64,000 nucleotides of DNA from Macrosoma leucophasiata (Eukaryota > Arthropoda > Insecta > Lepidoptera > Hedylidae), in assembly GCA_036365455.1 (NCBI GenBank), contig JAWQUS010000022.1, positions 3,658,001-3,722,000 of the forward strand, read 5' to 3'. This document shows, in pieces, positions 41,501-53,500 of this stretch. How positions within the stretch are numbered: the stretch's first letter is position 1; each line of letters opens with the position of its first letter. Both the position numbers and the translations under genes were made by a program. The notes under the pieces are model-generated. The model was not told the origin of the DNA. It worked only from the letters and a program-made list of their open reading frames with translations, and ran no database searches.

Positions 41501-44500
41501 ACAAAGTTAAGAAGCTAATTTCGTTTTGAAAAATAGGGACCCGACATGCGACATCTTAGCGCTACTAGGCAAAGAGATTATTACAAAACTATTCATTTCA
41601 TAACTCATCACTTCATAAATAATAAAAAGGCTTAGTAATAGCACACCGTGGACACTCCGCCAAAATTCCATACAAACGCCTAATTTGGTCTCTATTACAC
41701 AGACATCAACCAGAGACGTGTATTTACACGTGTACCTGTGTGCGTAGCACGTAAAGAATACCAACCAATACTTTTTTACTGGTGGTAGAGCTCCAGTGAC
41801 GGAGCTCGCGGGCATAGGCACCACCGCATTACCTAATATACTTGCCGTTAAATGGTAGTGTTCAGCACTATCGTGTTTCGGTCAGGTGGTAATGTACGGC
41901 TCTGTAATTTCCGGCACAGAGGCATAACACCTAAAGCCTCAGGAGTGGCAGCGCATTTGCATTTTGACCTCTGGTCATTGTGTGGGTGTCTATAGGCTGC
42001 AGTCATCACTTAACATCAATGTGAACTGCAAGCTTGTTTGCCACTTTCATTACATAAAAAAAAAACCGGGCGAGACGTCGAAGTGTGCATTTTATACGTA
42101 GTATTATTACATATTCTCTGGCATAGAGACACACGGGCCACCGGCCGCGGCGGACCGGAAAGGACTAGCCATAGAGTTTATTATCGATGCAAAACCAAAA
42201 CAGTCTGTCATTTTTTGCGAGGGGAAATACGTGTGACACACACACTACAAAAGCCGTGGCCCGTGTTGCTCTATGGCGTATGGATAAATCTATAATCAAT
42301 TGAAGAGAAACAAGAGTGGAGTCTACCTTTAACACCTAATTTGCTGTCCAGAAAATGTAGAAAATCACTATAATAATGAGTCTTACCTTGTCTTACAGCC
42401 TGAGTGAGCATATGTTTGTCGAGCTTGGCCAGTCTTTGCTGATCGCGTGACAATAGAGAGTCCCACATGAGGGACACGCCGGCTTCACAACCGCCCATCT
42501 CTGTGTATTCCAGCTTTATACGACGCACCGCCGATGACTCTTCGCTTTCTAATAGATAGAAACAATTTTAAAGAAGCTGTGAATCATATACTTAGTACAA
42601 TCAGTACTTCGGCTTAGTAGAGCGTTATCTCTTTTGCACACTACCTTTGTGACCTTTGTCGATCATCTTGATCAAATTTTGACGAATACCGCACTGTCAA
42701 TATTTACGTATACATTATCATTCATAGACTCATATTATAGATATGAATAAAGCTGAAGGGTTTGTTTGTTTGAAAAATTCTTTCAGTGTTAGATAGCCCA
42801 TTTATCGAGGAAGGCTAATATCACGCTAAGATGAATATGAGAAGATAGGTAACATTACACCCGCGCAAAGCCGGGGCGGGCCGCTAGTGCATTATATTTT
42901 GACTTACGTTTGAGTCGCGCATTTTCTTTCTCCATCCGCACCAGTAGTATAGTCTGGTCGATGGCCATCTTCCACAGTTGACGTAACTGCTCCCTGTTCC
43001 TCTTGCCGGGGGTAGCCGGTTCGAGGCCAAGTAGCTTCTTGGGCATTAGTTCACCTACAACAAATATAGGGTTTTGTTAGAGAAATCATTATAATATACT
43101 AGCAGTCCCGGCAAATTTCGTATTGCCCCACAATGAAATAATGTGTCAAAGGTTTGATATATACGGACTATTTATATGGGAAAATAAAATTGTGTTTTTT
43201 TCTATTTCTCTTCAATTTCTTCATATTTTATTACCTTTTAAACTTTCCCTGGACTGCCAAAAATCATTCAAAACCAAAATTAGCCAAATTGGTAAAGCCG
43301 TTCTCGAGTTTTAGCGAGACTAACGAACAGAAATTGATTTTTATCATTATAATATTTATATTACAGTACTCAACAATTAAAATTGCACATCGATCCTCCG
43401 AAAGAGACGATCGGCTCGATTCGAACTCGTAGAGCGTTATCTCTATTGCACACTGCCTACGTAAGCACTGATAGTCCGGTATTGGTCAAAACTCGATCAA
43501 AATGGTCGACAAACGTCAAATAGGTACGGTGCGGAAGAGATAACGCTCTACAGACCCGAAATAAGCCGAAGTCTCCTTCCTAGGCTCGATGTGCAATATT
43601 TGTTGTAGAGCTCTGTAACGTTAGATACGTTTTAGCTATAGAATGCTTTGTCTTTGTCAGTTGCATTGTCAAATGTGTAGGATAGAAAAAGACAAAGGAG
43701 AGATTAGCAACACTTTAAAAATACGTTTATGAATAAGGGTATATGTATAGCTTACGTATTTTTTAAATTGTTTTTTTTTTTGTATATAAAATGACCCGTC
43801 TCGCTTTGCGCCCCGCTTTTGCTTTTTTGGTTTGACGTTGTGAACAGATAGCCAGCTAATACTACAACTAATAATTTCGCTCAAACCTCACTTCGCGTGC
43901 ACGCCTTTGGTTTGTCTTGGTGCCGCACGCTTTCGGTTCGCCTCGGTATCGGCACGCTTTCGGTTTGCTGTCTATTTGACACAGGCTTAAGCAAATCCTC
44001 GCACTAAGGCGGTTTCTTAAGGTAGGTTTAACATGTCTACGTATCTTTTAAGATATATACCTTCTTGAACGTCTGTAGGCTGCACCACCTTCTCATATAT
44101 CGCTTGCCTCCAAGTTAATGGTTCTGAACCCGATTCGTTCTGGCTCGGTCTTGAATCTCCCACTTTTAGAAAACTGTGAAACAATCACAAATATTACCTT
44201 TTTTTATTTAATCGATAGACTGCAGATATCACTTAACAGCTATGTGAGCTGCATGCCTGTTTGCCACCTTAGTTAATTAGAAAAAAAAATATCTGGCAGT
44301 GGCCGAAGTGTTTTACGGAACATAGCCTAAATTGCCTTCTTTTAACTTCAAAAAAGGGATGGGCCAATGGGAAGATATCGATATATCCTTTATGTACCAT
44401 CTCTGTGCAATAAGAAGAATAAATAAATAAATATATATCGTGTCGATATTTTAAAAAAAATATCGATATTATTATATCAAGAAAAAATATCTATATTTTG

Positions 44501-47500
44501 ATATATTGATTTTTTTTTGCCCAATTAGCGATTATTTATCTATTGTTGCTGTTTGTTTTTGACACCAATTTTATCTTAGGACCTTTTTTTGACGTGACAA
44601 CGTCTTAAATTAGGTTGCGGCTCGGAGTCACTCATGAAAAAGTGTAACGCCCGGTAACGTAACGATGAGTCACCGAACGAGAGAGAGGCCTGCCGGACCG
44701 GCGAATGCCTTTCTACCGAGAAAAAGACGTTGTCACGTAAAATCTTCGCCCGTAAAATTGACTTTACAGGCAACCAGTTTTTTTTTGCTCGTGCGTCAGG
44801 TTACTGGGCCTCCAAATGTGAATTTCACCGTTAGTATTAAGTTTTTGATGAGTACAGACAGCAGAGCTTTAATATATCGATTTTGATATTAAATATCGAA
44901 AATCAATATACCGCGGAAAAAAAGTCGCCGATATATATCGATTATTTTCAGAAAAATGGTAGTGTTCAGCACTATCGTGTTCCGGGTAGATGGTAATGTA
45001 TAGCCCCGTAATAACTCATAGAGACATAATAACTAAGGTCTCAGGGGTGGCAACGCATCTGCATTTTGACCTCTGGTCTTTGTGTGGGTGTCTACTGTCT
45101 ATAATTTGCAGTCATCATTTAACATCAATGTGAACTGCATGCTTGTTTGCCATCTTCATTACCAAAAAGCGCGCATGTCCCCGCGGCTGGTGTAGATCGT
45201 AAGCGATCTACTCGGTTAAGCATTACGGGCGCGGTCGGGTGTGTGATGGATGACCGCTAGTGGCAAAATTAAAATGCGCGTTTCCGTGCTTCGGAGGGCA
45301 CGTTAAGCCGTTGGTCCCGGCTTCTATCGATGGGTAGCAATCGTTAAACCTTGTCGGAGGCCTTATGGGTGGTTTGAAAACATCCGACAGCGGGTTGGCC
45401 ACAAACCCGTATCTCCACCAACCCGCATTGGAGCAGCGTGGTGGAGTAAGCTCCAGACCTCCCCCCAAAAAGGGGAGAGACTCGTGCCCAGCAGTGGGAC
45501 GTATGTGTGGGTTGCCATTATTATTACAAAAAGAATATCATACACGCCTGTTAAGATATGCGCGTAGTTACACGTGAAGATAAAAAGCGAATACTCACAT
45601 ATCCATCATAGGAGAGTTGACAGAAGTGGTTTCTTCTTTGCTTTCCTCACTTTCCTCCTCAAACGGTGTTGAGCTATTCAATTTTGGTGATGGTGGAGGT
45701 TCTGAAAAAAAAAACAGGATCAAGTAAAAACATAGAGCAACGCGGCCCACCGGACGATTACTACGAAACTCACACGTTGAATTTAACAAAATACAGAAAC
45801 AATTTCACGCACACATTTAAACATTTAGGCGACAGGTGTAGGCCCATTTGGGCTTGTACTTTGACAGAGGGGAAAGCCTGCATATGGCTCCTCCCCTCCG
45901 GTGTTGCTCTATGGGTAAAAACGTATAGTAACAACTATATTCCCTAAAGAGGTAGGGGTAAATGCATGCATTCAAGCATAAATTTGTTCGGTTACGTATT
46001 AAGAAGAAGAAGGAAGAAGGTGACAAACAAGCATTTAGCTCACATTGATGTTAAGTGATGACTGCAGCCAAAGATATTAAAGGAGTTAGATCGCCAATAC
46101 ACTCGCTTTTCTATGAAAACTGCTTCAACCATTGTAAGTGGGTGGAGCTTATCTTGCCGCGAATATATACACCAATTAGGCGCGAGGCAAACACACCTGA
46201 CTTCACCTGATTAGTGTTCGTTCGCGCCACAAAACGTTACAAAAATAGAAATAGTTTATTTTTTGACACACACACACACACTAAATAAACAAATGATAAT
46301 AATAATAAAAAAAAAACAATAATAAAAACAGAAACAACTTAACACAACTACCGGCATGATGTATGTGTTAGACCAAAAAAATAGTACCCATCTCAGCTGA
46401 TTTCTGTAGTTGGCACTACAGCGCTGGTGTTCTGATGGGACCACCGTAAGTGGCCTTGCGAACTACAAGCCGCCCAACTACATAAAACTTCCATGCATAC
46501 TAATGTTATATTTATATACAAAGTTACGTAATATTACATAAAAAATAAAAATAAGTCGGGTTTTCCTTCCTGACGCTATAACTTCTGAACGCACGAACCG
46601 ATTTCCACGGTTTTGCATTCGTTGGAAAGGTCTCGGGCTCCGTGAGGTTTATAGCAAAGAAAATTCAGAAAATTCAACGCGGGCGGAGCCGCGGGCAACA
46701 GCTAGTATTACATAAATATAGATAAATAAATAAATTATTAGACTATTATTAGACAAATAAATTAAATACATGATAAAATTACACACTCTCTGCCTACCTA
46801 ACGGGATAGGCAGAGAGTGTGTAATTTTATCATAAATGGTGTATTATCAGTATGTACACGAGTGATTATACTCCAAAATCGAAATATCCGTCGTTTTCCG
46901 TGTGAATGAGTTAGCTGGCAATAGGTACTCCCTGTTTTGACACGATATATTTGTTAACTAGCTGTGCCCGCGACTTCGCCTGCGTGAGTATTTATGATTG
47001 TTCAGTATCTACCCGGACGAAGTCGTGGGCGCAGCTAGTATAAAAGTAGCCTTAGTTACTCCTTATTACATCAGCTATCCGCCAGTGAAAGTCCCGTCAA
47101 AATCGGTCCAGCCGTTCCCAAGATTAACCCCGCCAAACAGGCAGACAGACAGACAAAAAATTGAAAAAAATGTTATTTTGGTGTATGTACCGTGTATACA
47201 CACATATGCATTTAGTAAAAAGCGCTTATTTTTATATTACAAACAGACACACCAATTTTATTTATGTGTACAGATGTATAGATTCTATAGATGGACGACG
47301 TGATATCGTATTTAACTTAGAAAAATAACAAAATTACTACCTACCGGTGACAAGTAGTAGCATTAGTTACTGAAGGTTTTACTGGTGGTAGAGCTCCAGT
47401 GACGGAGCTCGCGGGCGTAGGCACCACCGCATTACCTAATATACTTGCCGCTAAATGGTAGTGTTCAGCACTATCGTGTTCCGGTCAGGTCGTAATGTAC

Positions 47501-50500
47501 GGCCCTGTAATTTCCGGCACAGAGGCATAACACCTAAGGCCTCAGGAGTGGTAACGCATCTACATTTTGACCTCGGTCTTTGTGTAGGTGTCTATAGGCT
47601 TCAGTCGTCACTTAACACCAATGTGAACTGCATGCTTGTTTACAACTTCCATTACATAAAAAAAAAAAAAGAATGATTTAATGTGCTTTACTGTTCGGTA
47701 TTTACACCAAATACTGAACAATTTGGCATTTTTAATGGTTTTTTCTCACTAAGTTTGCGCTCGGCGGGCGAATGCACAATGAATGGATGATGCTTGACGC
47801 GTGAGCGGGAACGGTCACCTGACCGTCCGCGAGTCTAAACGAATGCTCAGCGGCCGGTGCGGATTGGCAATCTAACTGCTCTAATATCTTGACTGTAGCC
47901 TATAAACACAAAAACCAGGGGTCAAAATACAGATGCGTTGCCATCCCTGGGATCTAAGTTATGTCTCTTTGATAGTTTTAGGCCATAAATTGATGTCTAC
48001 CCCCTCGAGGTCCAATACTGGAGCTCTACCACGTACCTGTTTGCATGACTGCGGGCGACAAGGATTTGCAGCGTGGCGCTTCTGGAGACAGAAAATCAGC
48101 TCCTGAAGATTCTGAACACGTGTCTGCCGGAAGCGGGGATTGTTCCTGATGAACATAATAATCTATATATATAAAAATCAATTGCTGTTCGTTAGTCTCG
48201 CTAAAACTCGAGAACGGCTCTACCGATTTGGCTAATTTTGGTTTTATATGACTTTTGGAAGTCCAGGGAAGGTGTACAGGGTAAGAAAATATGAAGAAAT
48301 TGAAGGGAAATAGTATAAACGACAATTTCATTTTCCCATACAAATAGTCCGTATCTATCAAACCTTTGACACATTATTTCAATCTCAGGCAATACATAGA
48401 TAGTATATTATATTTTTTAAATATTTTTCGGAATAACACAATGACATGCTTGTGAAATATATTTTTTAAAGAATAATGGAAAGAAAGCTTTGACTTCAAG
48501 CGCGACTCGAACTCGCGACCACTAGGAATGTACTCGTAGTTCAGCCGCTCTTCCAACCGAGCTACCGAAATATAAGGCAACTTGTACGAAAACTTCATAA
48601 GTGCGATATAGCGCGGCCATACGCCATCTTTCATTCTACATAGGTACTTGTGTTTCCTCAGTGTTACACTAGATGGCGCCATGCAGTAGACGCTACAAGT
48701 GATAATCGCTTACCTTTTTAAGTAGTTGAGGACTGCCTTCATCTCGACTAGCGCGACGTTTCAATAAGTGATCGAAGCCGCTCGATAGAGATCTCTTTGC
48801 TTTCATAAATATTGTGCTGCCTCCTAGGTATTGGTTTAGGAATTCAGATCTAGAACAAGATGAAACGGTTAGGAAGCGTTCAAGTATTATGTGACGCATT
48901 TTTTTTATGTAAGCAAGGTGGCAAACAAGCTTACAGCTCACATGAATGTTAAGTAATGACTGCAGCCCATATACATCAACATAAAAACCAGAAATCAAAA
49001 TGCTGATGCATTGTCACCCCTTAGACCTTAGTCGTTATGTCTCTGTGATTTACGGGGCCATACATTACCATCTAACCGGAACACGATAGTGCTGAACCCT
49101 ACCATTTGGCGGCACATAGATTAGGTAATGCGGTGATGCCTACACGCTCGAGTTCTTACATTGGTATTTTACCACCAATAAATATGTTAGAAGTTGTCTT
49201 TAGAAATTAAAACGCGTTGCTCAAACAAACAATGTCATCCGTCGGTTTTTTTTTAATTTTTTTTGCTTCATGTGTTGCGCATCCCTCCGCGGCTGGTGTA
49301 GATCGTAAGGGATCTACTCGGTAAAGCATTACGGGCGCGTTCGGATGTGTGATGGATGACCGCTAGGGGCAAATAAAAATGGCGCGTTTCCGTGCTTCGG
49401 ATGGTCCGTTAAGCCGTCGGTCTCTGTTGCTATAGATAGATAGCAGTCGTTAAACCTTGTCGGAGGCCTTATGGGCGGTTTGAAAACATCCGACAGCGGG
49501 TTGGCCACTAACCCGTATCTCCACCAACCCGCATTGGAGCAGCGTGGTGGAGTAAGCTCCAGGCCTCCCCCCAAAATGAGAAGAAACTCGTGCCCAGCAG
49601 TGGGACGTAAATGGGTTGCCTTTATTATTATTATGTACTGTGTATGTTGTTTATTTATATAAATGTTATTACAAAAGGCGGTAATATAGTGGCGCTTACC
49701 GGTTCTCAGCGGTGTCGTGGACATGCCGTTGTTGCTTCGCCTCGCAATGCGCGCGCAGTAACATCATTAGAAACGCGTTATGTTCGTTAACCTGCAAATA
49801 AATATATTTAAATCGATCGCGCCCTGAGATTGCGTTCAGGACACATTGCATCAAAAAGGTTGGCATTTTTAATGCGTAAAGTCTCTTCGCCGAACTGCGA
49901 CTGTGGAGTTGTTGAGGATGTGACACATATTTAGATGGAATGTGTTCGTAACGAAAGCTTTAGAACAAAATATTAGATGAATTAGATTTCCAATACGCAC
50001 CGGCCGCTGAGCGTTCGTTTAGACTCGTGGATGGTCAGGTGACCGTTCCCGCTCACGCGTCAAGCATCATCCATTCATTGTGATTTCGCCCGCCGAGCGC
50101 AAACTTAGTGAGAAAAAACCGTTTAAAAATAAAAATGGTTGAGTGTTTTGGTGTAAAAACCGAACGGTAAAGCAAACTAAACCACTCAATAGCATTACTT
50201 ATCACCGGTGAGTTTAATTTTGTTATTTTATTAGGTTAAACACGATATCACATCGTCTACATCAAATATATCGTGACAAAACTGGGAGTACTACCAGCTA
50301 ATTCATTTACACGGAAAACAACGGACATCTAGATTTTGTAGTATAATCACGTCTTTATACTATTGTAAGAACTGATAATACGCCATTTTTGTGACGCGAC
50401 CAAACACTAATCAGGTGAAGTCAGGTGTGTTATCCTCGCTCCTAATTGGTGTATATTTTAGCGGCAAGATAAGCTCCACCCACTTACAATTGTTGAAGCG

Positions 50501-53500
50501 GTTTTCATAGAAAAGCGTGTGTACCTATTGTCAATCTATTCTTATAATATCTTTGCTTTACGATTTTAAATTTCGGATGCAGATCTAGACATGTTGGCTA
50601 TTTGAACAGTTTTCTGGCTAACTTCACGTGAAGCTAGAATATTGTTTTAATTAGCAGATTTAGGTTTATCATGAAAAACATAATATGTAGTTTGGTTTTG
50701 TATATTGTTCAATTGGTATATGTCTTGTTTTGTAATATTTACGGGACGATGTGGTCGCTTTGCGACAAGGTCGTTTAAAAATATTTTTTTTTTAAAATCG
50801 CGCCGATCCTATTCATTAGCTTCATCATCCGAAAGACGTCCACTGCTGGATCCTATTCATTAGCATTATCATGATGATGCTAATGAATAGGATCGGCGCG
50901 ATTTTTTTACATATACAAAACTACAAAACGGACAAGGCTTCCCCCAAAGCCGACCACAACGAACGGTCCTGGACCGCCCCCATCCAGCGATTGCCCGCAA
51001 CCTTCACCAGGTCGTCGGTCGGGCCATCTTGTGGGGTGTACTACTACTATACACTTTTACTGGTGGTAAAGCTCGAGTGACGGAGCTCGCGAGCGTAGGC
51101 ACCACCGCATTACCTACTTGCCGCTAAATGGCAGTGTTCAGCACTATCGTGTTCCGGTCAATGTACGGCCCTCTAATTTCCGGCACAGAGGCATAACACT
51201 TTAGGCCTCACAAGTGGTACCGCATCTGCATTTTGACCTTGGTCTTTGTGTGGGTGTCTATAGGCTGCAGTCATCACTTAACATCAATATAAACTGCATG
51301 CTTGTTTGCCACTACCATTACATAAAAAAAACACTTCGTTTCATTTCTGATTCGCTCTCGCAGAGAAACTCCGAGCATAGCTGAGCCGAGACCTTGAGCC
51401 TTCTTATGAGGCCCAGAGGCCTATAATGAACGACCACGTTTCTGTCCCATTTCATCACTGGCAACACACACTGGTCAAAGACCATTTTCTTGAGACACTG
51501 AGAGCCTACCTGGTACATGTGATTAGTGCCGCCCTGATATTTCATGATGATGAGTTCCTGTTCATCATCAGGCAGCTGTTCCACACGCCTCAGGATGAAG
51601 GCGTGCGTTTTCTTCTCGTTCATGCCTTCTATGTCGTGGCATAGTCTGTGGTACCACAGCATGGGGCAATGTTCGCATGTCATGTTTGGGGACTTCTCTC
51701 TTGACTTCTTTAGTAGTTCCGCGTGAGCGACGAATGCTTGCTTGATGGCTGGGAACAAACACACATACAATTTAAAGATTTCTTGATAAGTGCGAGTCGG
51801 ACACGCGTTTAGAGGGTTCCGAACATTTTTTTAACTACCTGTGGAGGAACGACTTGAATAGACGTGTGTAACTCTTTACTGTTCTGAATCACTGTTCCAA
51901 AAGATTGGAACACGAATAATTTAAGAGCGTTTTTCGTTTGTATTATTTTGCTTTTATGAGCCGAGTTGTTTGTTTTGGACTTTCGCCACAGTAGATCTTT
52001 GACGCAATGTGTCAAATGTTCGAAATGATGCATACAAAGATTCGAAACAGTTTTGTGTTTCTCCCACGCCTATTTCAAATGCTAATGTTGCAGTCACAAA
52101 GGTGAGACGTTCCTCCGACGAAAAGGGACGTTCCTCCGACCAGGCGAGGTGTTAGCGCCTGGCGGGCCGCGGCCCAACAATTGACGTTGGGAAGTTGTAT
52201 ATATGCCAACTCTTGAGATAACTCCGTATATGCGATGTAATTTGATTGACGCGCCATCTACCGTACTAGACAAGTACTGTGAGGTTTCGTCTGTGTTCCA
52301 CTAGTTGGCGCCTTAATGTAGTGGACTATATACCTTTAACATCACATACTTGTCATAGGTTTTCCTGTAATGTTTTTTTAATGTAACTAAGGTGGCAAAC
52401 AAGCATGCAGTTCACATTGATGTTAAGTGATGACTGCAGCCTATAGACATCTACACAAAAACAAAAGGTCAAATGCAGATGCGTTGCCACCCCTGAGACC
52501 TAAGGTGTCATGTCTCTGTGATAGCATTACCATCCAACTGGAACACGATAGTGCTTAACACTACACTACTTAGCGGCAGATAGATTAGGTAATTCGGTGG
52601 AGCCTACGCCTTCGAGCTCCTACACTGGGAACTCTACCACCAGTAAAAATGTATTGGTAAAGAACTATTTTCAACATATCTTTCAAAATTAAAGGTAGTA
52701 TCGGAAATAAGGGGGTATCTTTAGCGACGTTGGCACTTTTTATAATGGGAAAAAAAATTAAACTCGAGTCAGGACACGTGACCTGATCGAAAATTCGTAA
52801 GACGGTGGGTGAGCAGACCGCCGGCGCGGTGTAAGGGAGGAAATATGCGCCTCTCTTTCTACCGCGCGGCGAAAATGTATGCCTGCGCCTGTTTCATTCA
52901 GGCGGGGCAGAGACTTGCGCGAATATGTGTGTTTGACTGCCTCGTTGGCCCAGTGGTCGCAATCGCGATAGTGAAGCCTGAGGTCCTGGGTTCGATCCCC
53001 AGGTTGGGAAAATCAGTTATTGGGTTTTTCTGTGAGGAAATGCCCAGTAGTAGCCCAGAGTCTGGTCGTGTTTCGCAGAGCACGTAATGCCGTCGGTCTT
53101 GCGCCCGATCTCTCTCCGGTCGTATCGACAGGACACTTTCATTCTCGGATTATAAGCTACCTATAGTGATTGACATAATAATAATGCAATAGCTATTAAT
53201 GAATACCTATTTCATAATAAAATTTAACTGTTATGTAAATCATTAAATTTTCAAATCATACATAGAAAAAATAGAAAAATCTGTTCGTCATAATCATAGT
53301 CAATCACTTAGCAGAGTTCCAAGTGCAGGCACTACTGAGAAGAACTCCACTACCCAACAAGCTCAGCGTGTTGCTCTTTTGTCAAAGCCTTAGATTTAAT
53401 ACGTCTAATAATTTTACCTTTAAACGAGCAATTCTTGTATATATAGAATCAAGATCTCGGAAACGGCTAAAACGATTTTCATGAAACTTACAGATTAGGG

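Larger units (their letters stand above)
46083..47890 (-). mobile_element. TIR element L, copy 1, split into pieces
   Basis: Read on the minus strand: GTTAGATTGCCAATCCGCAC (47875) through 47680, then 47376-47290, 46958-46838 and 46216-46083, ending TTGGCGATCTAACTCC. Each piece matches successive parts of the intact copy at 49957-50560 in the opposite orientation. The gaps hold a family A copy, a Helitron-like fragment and LINE-end debris. Confidence 0.78.

Noticed and set aside
45168..45290. 5S rRNA gene
   Set aside because: Only the internal promoter region is conserved; the outer stem is lost and a repeat body with ATT tail follows.
48026..48361. 111-codon minus-strand frame with [12 protein letters not shown] start
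   Set aside because: Only 48037-48145 is exon; the upstream part is a dispersed repeat also present at 43154-43320.
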